This document shows positions 47,068 to 59,438 of a stretch of DNA of 64,000 bases, piece after piece. The translations under genes were made by a program, and so were the position numbers. The DNA is from Alteromonadaceae bacterium (GTDB lineage: Bacteria; Pseudomonadota; Gammaproteobacteria; Enterobacterales; Alteromonadaceae), in NCBI GenBank assembly GCA_013216015.1, contig JABSOI010000024.1:26027-90026 (forward strand), in the 5' to 3' direction. The notes beneath the pieces are model-generated. The model was not told the origin of the DNA, ran no database searches, and was given only the letters and a program-made list of their open reading frames with translations. How positions within the stretch are numbered: the first letter of the stretch is position 1; each line of letters opens with the position of its first letter.

Positions 47068-47712
47068 TTAAGGGTTTAAAATAAACTCGCCTTTTCTAAA
47101 AAATAACACATCACCAGAAGTATATTTATTTTCTAAAATATCAATTACATGATCAGATAAATCGTCACAAGCCATAGCGTTATCATTCGACAGATTAAGA
47201 TTGTCTCTAAATTTAGTATCTATTGCTCCGGGGCATAAACAGTAAACCTGGAAGCCATCTTTAGCTAAAGACTTTGATAAGGTAACCACGCCAGCTTTTG
47301 AGGCACAGTATGACGACCAGTCAGGATAAGAATTAAACGCAGCAGTTGAAGAAATATTAATAATAATAGTCTCTTTATTTGCGCTAAGAGCACTTTTGGA
47401 TATAAGAAAAGTACCTATCAGGTTGACATTAATATCGTTAATCCATAATTGACTGTCAGCCTCTAAAATTCTTTTTGGGTGAATGCAACCAGCGTTATTG
47501 ATAACAACGTCAAAGTGTTTTTTTTTTAGATCTGAGGTGTCTAGCTCTTTATTTTTAAGCTCTTTGTTATCAAAATAAGCTATAACACTATCTGAACTGG
47601 TAACGTCTAATTCTGTGCGGCTAGTGGTCGTTATATTAAATTGGTTTTTATATTTTTCCCTGAAGCTTACTGCCCAATCGCCAGCGCCTCCTGTGATAAG
47701 TATATTAATCAT
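47068..47712 (-). CDS. short-chain dehydrogenase/reductase (SDR)
   Basis: 214 residues from ATG 47712, overlapping the cytidylyltransferase stop by 8 bases; a longer start at 47736 is less likely because MINILITGGAG is the standard SDR opening. NAD(P)-binding TGGAGDWA (7-14), NNAG (72-75), catalytic S121/S122, Y135 and K139 in YCASK. Substrate unknown; from context a polyol-phosphate or sugar precursor of the surface polymer. Confidence 0.88.
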   Translation of the reverse strand: MINILITGGAGDWAVSFREKYKNQFNITTTSRTELDVTSSDSVIAYFDNKELKNKELDTSDLKKKHFDVVINNAGCIHPKRILEADSQLWINDINVNLIGTFLISKSALSANKETIIINISSTAAFNSYPDWSSYCASKAGVVTLSKSLAKDGFQVYCLCPGAIDTKFRDNLNLSNDNAMACDDLSDHVIDILENKYTSGDVLFFRKGEFILNP

Positions 47713-48157
47713 TTTGTACAACATCAGGGTTGTCATGCTGATCAGAATTTGTAACTAACTCTTTATAATGGTTAAATATCTGAGTCTTTAGTTTTGAGCT
47801 GCTAACGCCTGCTCCGTAGGGGAAATAGAATACTTTTACGCCCAAATCTCTCAGGTAATCGTATTTACCTTTCCAGTCGTCTCCAATAACGAAAATATCT
47901 ATGTTCAGGTCTTTTACCCTTTCCGTATGTTCGAGTGAACGCTGAGGAATGACAACATCGGGATACTTAAGTGCTTCAATAATAGCAATACGTTCATGAA
48001 ATGGAATGGCGGGCGGTTTTTTGTAAGAGCAAACTAATTCGTCGGTACTTACACCAACAATTAAGGTATCTCCTAATCCTGAGCCATATTCAATCATTTT
48101 TAAGTGATTTCGATGAAATAAATCGAAGGTACCTGAAACATAGACAATTGTTGCCAT
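47705..48157 (-). CDS. tagD: TagD-like glycerol-3-phosphate cytidylyltransferase
   Basis: 150 residues of the nucleotidyltransferase fold: VSGTFDLFHRNHL (7-19; the HxGH box reads HRNH here), DTLIVGVSTDELV, VIGDDWKGKYDYL and a GAGVSSSKLK segment near the end in place of the usual RTxGISTT. It would activate glycerol 3-phosphate, or a related polyol phosphate, with CTP. The HRNH variation makes the exact substrate uncertain. Translationally coupled to the SDR. Confidence 0.82.
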   Translation of the reverse strand: MATIVYVSGTFDLFHRNHLKMIEYGSGLGDTLIVGVSTDELVCSYKKPPAIPFHERIAIIEALKYPDVVIPQRSLEHTERVKDLNIDIFVIGDDWKGKYDYLRDLGVKVFYFPYGAGVSSSKLKTQIFNHYKELVTNSDQHDNPDVVQND

Positions 48158-48340
48158 TGCTGTATCCTGAGAAAATTAGAAATATTTTGGCGTTAGTATA
48201 TAGAATATATATAGTGAAACAAGAATATTAGGGTGCTTTTATTCAATTCATCAGTTTAATTATCTTCTATCAGTTCATACATTTGGTATAAGTTAAATGG
48301 TTGTTAATTTGATGAGAACAGTTAATTTGCTGCCTTATTA

Positions 48341-48518
48341 ATACCAATCCCATTGGCTATGTTCACCTTAAGTGTTGCTGATTTCTTAATTTATTGTAAT
48401 TTATCATGTTTAAAGATGTTAGCTAGAGCAGCATAAATACTGCTCTGAGGTATCCCTGAAAGGGCTTGCGACGTTTTTAAATTTTGACAGCAACACTTAA
48501 CTACTACATAGCCAATCC
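48341..48518. repeat. repeat family B, copy 2
   Basis: ATACCAATCCCATTGGCTAT..TTAAGTGTTGCTG at the left and the inverted CAGCAACACTTAA...CATAGCCAATCCCA at the right, about 178 bp, non-coding. Confidence 0.65.
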
Positions 48519-48672
48519 CATTAAATAAGTGATCATTTTCAATGATCTAAATCACCACTAGCTGCGTTGCCGACATGGATGTAGGTACTTAGGTTTTGCC
48601 TGGAGCAAAAAACCTGTGCTATTGGCAATTTATCTCCATTGAATATTGGTCACTTATTTAATGGGTTTGGTA
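48512..48672. repeat. 161-bp MITE-like element (family E) overlapping a gene's 3' end
   Basis: Inverted ends CCAATCCCATTAAATAAGTG and CCAAACCCATTAAATAAGTG, abutting family B. Its right end lies over the last codons and stop of the transferase gene at 48650. Confidence 0.65.
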
Positions 48673-49726
48673 TAATAAAATCTACGATCCTCCGGCTACA
48701 CTGCCCATCGACTTTACCCGTTAAAATTTCAGTCATATTTAAACGTGCTTTTTCTTTTAGTTCAGGATTATTCAGTTGAACATTGATCTGTTCTTTTAAC
48801 TCTTTGAAATTTTTCACTTGCTGAGCAACTTGAGCAAAATACTTTAAGTCATCATCCAGTCTGTTTTTTAATCTGCGCTTAAATATTCCCCGGTAGCTCC
48901 ATCGTACTTTATAAAAGTCACACCAAATAGCCGGTTTATTTAATGCAGTAAATTCAAATAATGTTGATGAAGTATCGCTTATGATTAAGGAGGCGGATTC
49001 TAAAAAGGGTAATATTGATACGTGATTAATATCGGCTAAAAAAACATTATCGTATTTCTTCCAGGCATTGAATAACGTTTGTTGCTTACGATACTTTTGT
49101 TTAACTAATGAAAAAAAGTGAGGTTTGATAATGATATTATATTGAGATAACAGGCTTGGAAAATTCTTGGGGAAACATTCTATACTGCTGGGATAGAAGG
49201 TCGGAGCATATAAAATAGTCGGTTTATCGGCTTTTAAGCCTAGCTCGGTTAAGTCCAGGCGTTTTAATGTGCCGTTAATAATTGGATCTAATTTTGCGTA
49301 GCCAGTATCAATAAACACTTTTTCAGGAAATCTCTGTTGCAGGCGTTTAAGTCGGTGTTGGCCTTCAACAAATCGAAAGGTAATATCGCATTTTGATACA
49401 TCGTAGTAACAGGCCTTTGGCCCAATGCCATGTTCCATTAAAGCGGTTTTGGAATGTTTATTTATCGCTTCAATTTCTTTAAATGCGTTACCGAATATTA
49501 TCCAGTCTGGTCGTTGCTCAATGTATAATTCCCGAGCCTGCTCACAAGATTCAACACACTGATAAGCTAATTTATTAGCATTGATATAATTTATCAGCAC
49601 ATCATCTAATAAATCTTGTTTGTACAGAATAAATAGACACTCAATGCCTCTGGCCGTTAGCTCATCTTTAACCGGCAGATATTGAGGGACATAGTATAAA
49701 TGTTGAATATCAAAATAGACTTTCAT
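48650..49726 (-). CDS. CDP-glycerol glycerophosphotransferase-like protein
   Basis: 358 residues from ATG 49726 (MKVYFDIQHLYY); a TTG at 49744 would add six. Catalytic features of the TagB/TagF family: MEHGIGPKACYY (His-Gly near 95), IIKPHFFS (about 188), LIISDTSSTLFEFTALNKP (about 238-256). The C-terminal PNPLNK and stop are encoded by the inverted end of repeat E, so the native C-terminus was probably replaced. No RBS is obvious. It is separated from the tagD-like gene by 490 bases of repeats, so co-transcription is uncertain. Confidence 0.8.
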   Translation of the reverse strand: MKVYFDIQHLYYVPQYLPVKDELTARGIECLFILYKQDLLDDVLINYINANKLAYQCVESCEQARELYIEQRPDWIIFGNAFKEIEAINKHSKTALMEHGIGPKACYYDVSKCDITFRFVEGQHRLKRLQQRFPEKVFIDTGYAKLDPIINGTLKRLDLTELGLKADKPTILYAPTFYPSSIECFPKNFPSLLSQYNIIIKPHFFSLVKQKYRKQQTLFNAWKKYDNVFLADINHVSILPFLESASLIISDTSSTLFEFTALNKPAIWCDFYKVRWSYRGIFKRRLKNRLDDDLKYFAQVAQQVKNFKELKEQINVQLNNPELKEKARLNMTEILTGKVDGQCSRRIVDFIIPNPLNK

Positions 49727-49859
49727 AATAACTGAATTTACCAACCATAGTTAATTGTTGTGCGAGAAAAGGGAGCACGGAGCGTGTCTTCTCTGCAATT
49801 AAATATAAGCCTATAAATCCAGTTTTTAAGCCGTTTTTTTACTTGTACCAATTGTACTA

Positions 49860-50016
49860 TACCCGTGGTCATTCAAGATGCGGGAATTTGAGGTGAATTT
49901 GAAAGTTTATCTAAAAGGCGCTTGATTGAGCAATAGCGGGCTATTGGGATTGAAAGCAACGTAGTAGATAATCTTTTAAAACGCTTCAAAACCTGCATTT
50001 TGAATGATTACGGGTA
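49860..50016. mobile_element. 157-bp MITE with TA target duplication, copy 2
   Basis: Same length and nearly the same sequence as 12988-13144, flanked by TA. Positions 50020-50155 hold another repeat-like stretch (TAGCTGCGTTGC, ATTGGTAT) related to spacer DNA near 48550. Confidence 0.85.
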
Positions 50017-50192
50017 TAAGTAAGTGTTCACCCTCGATGGTCTCAATTACCAATAGCTGCGTTGCGTTCAATCCCAATAGCTAGCTAGTGCCTTGCTCTT
50101 GAAAATTTATCCTCATAGATCCCTGACCATTAACTTAATACAATTGGTATTAGTTCAAATTTTTAAGTTTTTGGAAAATATATTACTGTAAA

Positions 50193-50834
50193 TTAGCTCC
50201 AGCTATCCATGCTACTTGAACGGCGTGACCCGATAAGTTTAGGTATGATCAAACCTAGTATCAAACCAATAGCTAGGACAATAGCGCCATTAAAAAACCA
50301 TTCTTTTTTAACATTAGTGTCTTGAGCTTTTACTTGGGACTGTGATTCTAATAACTGTTTGTTCAGGTTAACTATTTCACTGGCTTGTTGGTTATGTTCT
50401 GATCTTAACTGTTCAATATTTCTCTGTGCCTGATCAAGTTCTTGTGATAGTTGATCTCCACTTTCGGAATAACCTGCCAGTTTGCCATTTAATTCCGCAA
50501 TAACAAACCGTAAACCTGGATTGGCGGAAACAAATTGACTATCAATCCAACCCGTTCTGTTCTTGTCATCAATAATTTCACTGAAATCATTTTCAACTTT
50601 GCCCGTTAATGATATTTCTGTTCCCGCATTAATGCTGCCGATGATGCGATAGTTTTTACCCGCGCCAGTGTGCAGGAAAATAAACAAATTATCTGCGATG
50701 TAAGCCGTTTTCGAATTTTCTGCTTCTGCCAATGATTGAGTTTGAGCAGGTAATTCTTCAGCTACAGCTTGAAATAAGAAAGGGAGAGATAAAGAAATTA
50801 TCAAGCTGGTAAATAAATTTTTAATACTTTTCAT
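50193..50834 (-). CDS. ygiM: YgiM-like SH3-domain membrane protein
   Basis: 213 residues: signal peptide (about 1-25), bacterial SH3 domain (about 42-105, LFIFLHTGAGKNYRIIGSI), coiled coil (about 128-170) and a C-terminal membrane helix (about 178-199) with a Ser/Arg-rich cytoplasmic tail. Layout matches the TIGR04211/YgiM family; function not established. Divergent from ygiF. Confidence 0.87.
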   Translation of the reverse strand: MKSIKNLFTSLIISLSLPFLFQAVAEELPAQTQSLAEAENSKTAYIADNLFIFLHTGAGKNYRIIGSINAGTEISLTGKVENDFSEIIDDKNRTGWIDSQFVSANPGLRFVIAELNGKLAGYSESGDQLSQELDQAQRNIEQLRSEHNQQASEIVNLNKQLLESQSQVKAQDTNVKKEWFFNGAIVLAIGLILGLIIPKLIGSRRSSSMDSWS

Positions 50835-51041
50835 TAAATAACCAAAAATAAAAATAAGCCAATAGACACAAGATACTATGGTTTTGCCAGCGTTAAGGCA
50901 AGGCTAATATTAATTTGTCTGGTAATTTTATAACTTTACCAGTAATTTTTAAGCGTATAAGAGATAAAATCGTTGCTAGATGCTGATAGCTTTTGTAAGG
51001 TGGGTTAATTGAACATTATTTAAAATATATATAATTACTAT

Positions 51042-52610
51042 ATGGCTACAGAGATCGAACTTAAGTTTTTGGTTAAAAACGAACAAAATATCGAAATTAA
51101 AGATGAAATAACCAAATTACTTTTATCAAAAAAAACTGCGTCGAACAACCTAACGTATCAACAACGTACTGGAAATCTATCAAATTGTTATTTTGATACT
51201 TCCGATAAAAGCTTACGCAGACAGGATATCGGCCTACGTGTTAGAACGAGCAACACAGCGATTGAGCAAACCATAAAAACGGCTGGAAATGTTGTGGGTG
51301 GTTTGCACCAACGTCCTGAATATAATGTTCCAATGAAAGATAACTTCCCTGATTTATCTTTATTTCCTAAAACAATCTGGCAGAAAAATCAAAACATTGT
51401 AGAGTTGCAGTCAAAAATCGTGCCGATTTTCAATACAGATTTTTCCCGAACTACCTGGACTATCTCTGCAGGTAAACCAAGCTCTGCAGGTGGTCAAACT
51501 TCTACAGGTAAACAAACGATAATTGAACTGGCTTATGATCAAGGCACTATTGAAAGTAATGGTCAAACTGCTGAAATTTACGAAATTGAATTAGAGTTAG
51601 TGCAGGGTGACGTAAACGATTTATTTGAATTGGCTGAAGCTTTATTTGAAATATTACCATTGCGGCCAGGGATTAAAAGCAAAGCCGCCCGTGGTTATGC
51701 ATTATGGGAAAAGATTGAGTCTAAAATCGCTTTAACACCGCTTGAACTCATTCCACTAAAACCAAATTGTAATATTGAACAGGTTTTTACTTCGGGCTTA
51801 AGTTTTGGTTTACAGCAGTTACATCGTTTTATTGATGCATATCTAACTTCTCCTTCCCTGGCTTATTTAGAAAAAATAACTGAAATTTTAGCATTGCTAC
51901 GTCATGGTTTTTGGTTGTTTGAACAGCATATCCCAGATGAATTAAAACAAATTAGAGACGAATTAAGTCATTTCATCAAGTTACTTACCTGGGTTGACAG
52001 TGCGTTATATTTTCAAGAGTTAACAACTAAAACGGGTAATTATCGTAAAAAAATTGAAATGAGTGAACAGTTATTCAGCCAACTTAAACTGGAAAAAGGT
52101 TTATTTCCTGACGTTGAACAGGTGATTGATATCATTTATTCAAAACGATTTAACCAATTACAAATATCATTATTAAAATTGCTTCTTGATGAAGACAAAC
52201 TTAAATCTTCTGCTGATCATTGTGAACAATCGGTTTTATTATTTGCTCAAAACTGGCTCGATACGCATTTATCAAATTTGGTGTCGATTTTATCTAAAAG
52301 TGAAAATTTAACCAGTGAGCAATATCTTAGCCATAATACATTACTGGTCCGTACTTTATTAACCGGAAGTTGGTTTGGTGATTTATTTGATAAAACTCAA
52401 CGTTTAGAGTTTAGACATCCTTGGTTGGATATAAAACAGGGGATCAGTGAACTGAATACGTTATGGATATTACAACAGCAATTGCAAACCTTGAATGAAG
52501 TCCCTGAAAAATTACTCAATTGGCAAAACTCTAAAGTTGAAAATTTACTGATTGCATTGGATCATTCCCGTAAAATGGCATTATCTTTAGACCCTTACTG
52601 GTGTCTTTAA
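51042..52610 (+). CDS. ygiF: inorganic triphosphatase (CYTH + CHAD)
   Basis: 522 residues: CYTH domain (1-215) beginning with the ExExK motif EIELK (4-8) and several Arg/Lys/Glu tunnel residues, then an all-helical CHAD domain (about 245-515). E. coli YgiF hydrolyses tripolyphosphate. The CHAD part here has fewer His than usual, so polyphosphate binding may be altered. A decayed repeat A end (about 52650-52677) follows. Confidence 0.88.
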   Translation: MATEIELKFLVKNEQNIEIKDEITKLLLSKKTASNNLTYQQRTGNLSNCYFDTSDKSLRRQDIGLRVRTSNTAIEQTIKTAGNVVGGLHQRPEYNVPMKDNFPDLSLFPKTIWQKNQNIVELQSKIVPIFNTDFSRTTWTISAGKPSSAGGQTSTGKQTIIELAYDQGTIESNGQTAEIYEIELELVQGDVNDLFELAEALFEILPLRPGIKSKAARGYALWEKIESKIALTPLELIPLKPNCNIEQVFTSGLSFGLQQLHRFIDAYLTSPSLAYLEKITEILALLRHGFWLFEQHIPDELKQIRDELSHFIKLLTWVDSALYFQELTTKTGNYRKKIEMSEQLFSQLKLEKGLFPDVEQVIDIIYSKRFNQLQISLLKLLLDEDKLKSSADHCEQSVLLFAQNWLDTHLSNLVSILSKSENLTSEQYLSHNTLLVRTLLTGSWFGDLFDKTQRLEFRHPWLDIKQGISELNTLWILQQQLQTLNEVPEKLLNWQNSKVENLLIALDHSRKMALSLDPYWCL

Positions 52611-52716
52611 TGCTGGTCGTTCTGTTGTGTTTGTTTTGGTTTAGTTTAGATGTGGTTAGCCATCGGCATAACTTATGTTTTAGCTATCGGCATTATTCAT
52701 CTTTTAGCCATAATAC

Positions 52717-54012
52717 TTAAGCAATAAATGCGGTTTTAAAAAAACCGACTAAATTAATATTAAATTCTTCCGGTTTAATACAACGATCAATTTGATCTTT
52801 ATATTTTGGTTTACTAAGGTCAAGTTCTTCAAGAGCAATAGACTGATTCAGACGAATATTATAAAAAACTCTTACAAAGGGTTGTAATGGTTTATTTGGG
52901 TTGATCTTGCTGATAATACCTAATTTTCCACTGGTTAATTTGACTAAAGTTCCTACCGGGTAAACCCCTAAACATTGAATGAATTTTTCAACAAGCCCTT
53001 GGTCGTATGAAGAAGGAGATTCTGCAACCAAAGTTTTAAATGCGTTGATTGGGTGTACGCTGCCTCTAAAAATACGCTCGGTGGTCATAGCGTCATAACT
53101 ATCGACTATAGCCATCATTTTGCCATACTTTGAAATAGCATTATCAGTGAGTTTTTTTGGATAGCCAGAGCCGTCTACGCGTTCATGATGTTCAGCCACC
53201 ATGCTTATCGCTATATGAGATACTTGGGGTGTATCTTCTAAAATTTTTAACCCCAGCGCCACATGAGATTTAATAATGTTGTGTTCTTTATCGTTGAGTT
53301 TTCCTTTTTTATTTAAAATATCATCAGGAATAAAAACTTTACCAATATCATGTAAAAAAGCACCGAGGGCCAGCTCTTGAATAATATTGCGTTTCAATCC
53401 AAGATGTTTTGCGAATATGGCCATTAAAATAGAACAGTTAAGTGAGTGTTGTATAAGATAAGTGTCTTTATTTTTTAATCTTGATATGCACGACAATGCA
53501 TCTTGATTACGGAAAATTGAATCAACCATTGCATCGGTAATTTCTTGTGCGTCGTCAATGGCAATAGTTTTTCCTGCTTTAAGGGAAGAAATTACTTTTT
53601 GTTGTAAATCTTTAGCATTGTTATAAAGTTTCTTAGCTTTATTCATTTCTTGATCTAAAGATATTTGAGTTTTTTCTCTTGTTACTTCGTTAAGCGGGCT
53701 TTCTGATTGAGGAGTTATTGAAGGGGAGGATTGATTATTGGTTTTACTGCTGCCGGTTTTGTTCGGTTTTTTTTCTCGGGAAGGATCAACAACAACTCGG
53801 GCAATACCTTTTTTAATCAACCTATCAATGTTTGTTTGACTTAAAATGTATCCTTCAGATTTTATGTTTACTTTTTTATTTTTAAATGAAATTGAGGTGA
53901 CGTACATGCCAGGTTTTAGCTGATCAATGTTAATATTTTGATATTTAGAATCTGATCCAACAGTGTGATTGTTTTTAATCACGGGGGCGTCTTGTTTAAC
54001 AACTCTGTGCAT
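52717..54012 (-). CDS. HD-GYP cyclic-di-GMP phosphodiesterase
   Basis: 431 residues: N-terminal DUF3391 (about 25-80), a polar linker (80-120), then HD-GYP (about 150-340) with H221-D222 in LHDIGK, H275-H276, and the GYP signature at 283-285 in VDGSGYP, and a C-terminal extension (about 350-431). It should cleave c-di-GMP and affect motility or biofilm state. It is monocistronic by position, between ygiF and leuD. Confidence 0.93.
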   Translation of the reverse strand: MHRVVKQDAPVIKNNHTVGSDSKYQNINIDQLKPGMYVTSISFKNKKVNIKSEGYILSQTNIDRLIKKGIARVVVDPSREKKPNKTGSSKTNNQSSPSITPQSESPLNEVTREKTQISLDQEMNKAKKLYNNAKDLQQKVISSLKAGKTIAIDDAQEITDAMVDSIFRNQDALSCISRLKNKDTYLIQHSLNCSILMAIFAKHLGLKRNIIQELALGAFLHDIGKVFIPDDILNKKGKLNDKEHNIIKSHVALGLKILEDTPQVSHIAISMVAEHHERVDGSGYPKKLTDNAISKYGKMMAIVDSYDAMTTERIFRGSVHPINAFKTLVAESPSSYDQGLVEKFIQCLGVYPVGTLVKLTSGKLGIISKINPNKPLQPFVRVFYNIRLNQSIALEELDLSKPKYKDQIDRCIKPEEFNINLVGFFKTAFIA

Positions 54013-54065
54013 AAAAATCTCAATTTAGTTCAATTCGGCGCCATCCTATCATATGATCCCGCAGT

Positions 54066-54116
54066 GCACTTGCTAATTTAATTTACTTTAAAGAAAATAA
54101 TTAAGCTAGCAAGTGC
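54066..54116. terminator. long inverted repeat after leuD
   Basis: The 10-bp arms GCACTTGCTA / TAGCAAGTGC are extended by TTAATT/AATTAA. There is no clear T run, so it could be a terminator for the leu operon or a mRNA-stabilising stem. Confidence 0.45.
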
Positions 54117-54146
54117 TATTTTCATGTGGTTGCGGGGACCCTACAC

Positions 54147-54743
54147 CTATTGCCATGCAGGAATGGCAGCTTCGAAATCTTTTATTTTATCAAGTTTGTT
54201 TAATGTCCAGCCTATACTGTCAATACCTTGCTCTAAACAATATTGATGAAAACGGTCCAGACTGAAAGTAAACGTGTTATCAGCGGCAATAACTTTATTA
54301 TTTGCCAGATCAATTGTTAGCTGTATATTTTCACTTGCTGTTAAATTAAATAACTGTTCAATTTCATCTTTAGCCAGTTTGACTGGCAACAATCCTATAT
54401 TGATGCAGTTACTATAAAATATATCAGCAAAGCTGGGTGCGATAATCACTTTGAAACCATATTCCTGTAATGCCCATGGTGCATGTTCACGGCTTGAACC
54501 ACAACCAAAATTCTGACGTGTAAGTAAGATGCTTGCGCCCTGATATTGAGGCGCATTTAAGATAAACTCAGGATTGTCTTGTTTACCTGCGGCGTCTAAA
54601 TAACGCCAATCGTGGAATAGGTGTTGGCCAAAACCAACTCGTTCAGTTTTTTGTAAAAACTGTTTTGGAATGATTTGGTCAGTATCAACATTAGCGGCGT
54701 CTAAAGGAACGACTAAGCCCTTGTGTTGGGAAAATTTTTCCAT
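54147..54743 (-). CDS. leuD: 3-isopropylmalate dehydratase small subunit
   Basis: 198 residues, normal length, with [12 protein letters not shown] (19-30), [14 protein letters not shown] (75-88) and [17 protein letters not shown]. Forms the isomerase with LeuC converting 2-isopropylmalate to 3-isopropylmalate in leucine synthesis. Last gene of leuABCD; a shortened family D repeat (54796-54850) separates it from leuC. Confidence 0.97.
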   Translation of the reverse strand: MEKFSQHKGLVVPLDAANVDTDQIIPKQFLQKTERVGFGQHLFHDWRYLDAAGKQDNPEFILNAPQYQGASILLTRQNFGCGSSREHAPWALQEYGFKVIIAPSFADIFYSNCINIGLLPVKLAKDEIEQLFNLTASENIQLTIDLANNKVIAADNTFTFSLDRFHQYCLEQGIDSIGWTLNKLDKIKDFEAAIPAWQ

Positions 54744-54795
54744 GATAAGTTCCTTACTCTTATTTATTTAATAACTAATAACTATTATAACTAAA

Positions 54796-54850
54796 GCTAT
54801 CTAGTGCCCGTCCGCAGTAGGCATCCGTTTCTGGATGGGTACTATCTAGC
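54796..54850. repeat. shortened family D repeat between leuC and leuD
   Basis: CTAGTGCCCGTCC and GGATGGGTACTA ends lie close together, a deletion form of 43252-43422. Its stem could cause polarity within the leu operon. Confidence 0.65.
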
Positions 54851-56296
54851 CTAAGTTGATGCGTTAATATCGACAAAATGTCCGGCAATTGCTGCTGCGG
54901 CGGCCATTTCAGGGCTAACTAAATGGGTACGGCTACCACGACCTTGACGACCTTCAAAATTACGGTTACTGGTAGAGGCACAGCGATCACCTTCAGTTAA
55001 TACGTCATCATTCATTCCCAAACACATTGAGCAACCGGGTAAGCGCCATTCAAAACCAGCATCAATAAATATTTGTGATAAACCTTCTGCTTCGGCTTGT
55101 TCTTTTACGTGATATGAGCCGGGTACAACAATAGCATCGACATGTGTGGAAACATGTTTGCCTTTAGCGACCGCCGCCGCAGCACGTAAATCTTCAATGC
55201 GGGAATTGGTACATGAGCCAATAAATACTTTATTTATCTCGATATCAGTTATTTTCATACCGGCAGTTAAGTCCATATATTTCAGGGCTTTTGCACAGGA
55301 ATCTTTTTCTACAGCATTGTTGAAATCGTCGGGTGATGGTACCGTGCTGTCAACAGAAGTAACTTGTCCAGGGGTAGTTCCCCAGGTAACTTGTGCTTTA
55401 ATATCTTTTGCTTCTAAAGTCAGCACGGTATCAAAAACGGCATCATCATCAGTTTTCAACGTTTTCCAGTCAGCGACTGCCTGTTGCCATAATTCTCCTT
55501 CAGGTGCATATTCTTTACCTTCAACATAGGAAATGGTCGTTTCATCAGGAGCAATTAATCCGGCTTTAGCGCCAAACTCTATGCTCATATTGCAGACGGT
55601 CATTCGTTCTTCCATGGTTAATGCTTCAATAGCTTCACCGCAGTATTCAACCACATAACCTGTAGCACCAGCACTGCCTGTTTTACCGATAATAGCCAGA
55701 ATAATATCTTTAGCGCTGATACCCATACCAACCTGACCTTTAACCTCAATTTTCATGGTTTTGGCTTTGGTTTGACGTAAGGTTTGAGTGGCAAATACAT
55801 GCTCAACTTCAGAAGTGCCAATTCCAAAAGCCAATGCACCAAATGCTCCGTGGGTAGCAGTATGTGAATCACCGCAAACGATAATTGTACCGGGTAGAGT
55901 CAATCCTAATTCAGGCCCTATAACATGTACAATGCCTTGGTTTTTGTGACCCATACCAAATAATTCAATACCGAATTCTTTACAGTTTTTTTCTAAAGTA
56001 CGTAGTTGATTGGCTGCACCTTCGCCTGCGGCGTCAATCTTAATTGAACGGGTTGAAATATTATGATCCATAGTCGCAATCGTTCTTTCGGGATGACGTA
56101 TCGGACGATTATGAAACTTTAAGTTGGCAAATGCCTGTGGAGAAGTCACTTCATGGATCAAATGTCTGTCAACATAAAGTAAAGGTGTTTCACCATCAAT
56201 ATCTTCAACTAAGTGTCTTTGCCACAATTTTTCATACAAGGTTGTGGCTTGTTTGTTGTTGGAATGTATGGTGTTGGAATGTAAAGTGTTTGTCAT
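54851..56296 (-). CDS. leuC: 3-isopropylmalate dehydratase large subunit
   Basis: 481 residues, aconitase family, with 4Fe-4S cysteines in GSCTNSR (about 358-364) and PGCSMCLG (about 418-425). The N-terminus carries about 16 extra residues, including a near-duplicated [10 protein letters not shown], before the conserved TLYEKLW; a later start is not supported by any Met before it. Starts 12 bases after leuB. Confidence 0.97.
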   Translation of the reverse strand: MTNTLHSNTIHSNNKQATTLYEKLWQRHLVEDIDGETPLLYVDRHLIHEVTSPQAFANLKFHNRPIRHPERTIATMDHNISTRSIKIDAAGEGAANQLRTLEKNCKEFGIELFGMGHKNQGIVHVIGPELGLTLPGTIIVCGDSHTATHGAFGALAFGIGTSEVEHVFATQTLRQTKAKTMKIEVKGQVGMGISAKDIILAIIGKTGSAGATGYVVEYCGEAIEALTMEERMTVCNMSIEFGAKAGLIAPDETTISYVEGKEYAPEGELWQQAVADWKTLKTDDDAVFDTVLTLEAKDIKAQVTWGTTPGQVTSVDSTVPSPDDFNNAVEKDSCAKALKYMDLTAGMKITDIEINKVFIGSCTNSRIEDLRAAAAVAKGKHVSTHVDAIVVPGSYHVKEQAEAEGLSQIFIDAGFEWRLPGCSMCLGMNDDVLTEGDRCASTSNRNFEGRQGRGSRTHLVSPEMAAAAAIAGHFVDINAST

Positions 56297-56308
56297 GTTA
56301 AATCGTCC

Positions 56309-59009
<2,701 letters not shown>

Positions 59010-59088
59010 GTTTTTGTCCTTTTTCCCTAAGTCTTTTTGGATGACCGATAATTCAATGTTAGTCGCATTTACAAAACAGGGGCATAAA

Positions 59089-59119
59089 AAAACCCGCATT
59101 GTTTATAAAGGCGGGTTTT
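59089..59119 (-). terminator. leu operon attenuator
   Basis: On the minus strand, stem AAAACCCGC / GCGGGTTTT with a 13-base loop, then a T run, between leuL and leuA. Sequence just upstream could form the alternative antiterminator; I did not fold it. Confidence 0.85.
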
Positions 59120-59160
59120 AATTATTTCTTTTGTTTATTTAATCTAAAAGCAATAACGTC

Positions 59161-59223
59161 CTATCCGCGCACCGATAATGCGAGGAGGAGGTTAATTAGG
59201 ATATGCTTAAATAATAATGTCAT
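59161..59223 (-). CDS. leuL: leu leader peptide
   Basis: 20 codons encoding MTLLFKHILINLLLALSVRG, with seven leucines including a triple-Leu run (CTC CTC CTC), about 40 bases before the attenuator. This is the classic arrangement for leucine-tRNA-controlled attenuation. The rare-type codon CTC used three times in a row, against the TTA/TTG bias of neighbouring genes, fits a stalling site. Confidence 0.9.
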   Translation of the reverse strand: MTLLFKHILINLLLALSVRG

Positions 59224-59329
59224 TTGGTTTAACGCTTCTTTATTTTAATAATAAATTTTTAGTAATTTTATTAGTAAATCTTCATTAAGAGTTACTAATA
59301 ACTAAATTAAGACGTTCGTCAGTGAAGTA

Positions 59330-59359
59330 TTAATAGCGCAATTAGCTTGCAGTTGTCAA
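59330..59359 (-). promoter_or_regulatory. candidate leu promoter
   Basis: The minus strand has TTGACA (59354-59359), 18 bases, then TATTAA (59330-59335), about 105 bases before leuL. Confidence 0.5.
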
Positions 59360-59438
59360 TGCAATAATCGTATAACTTAGAACTAGAGGTTATACTTATA
59401 TGGATTTTAACCGCAAACTTCCAGTTTTGGATTTCACT

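Noticed and set aside
59010..59099. 30-residue N-terminal extension of LeuA
   Set aside because: It lies in the attenuator T-run/leader RNA, is unlike LeuA, and a well-placed RBS and ATG occur at 59009.
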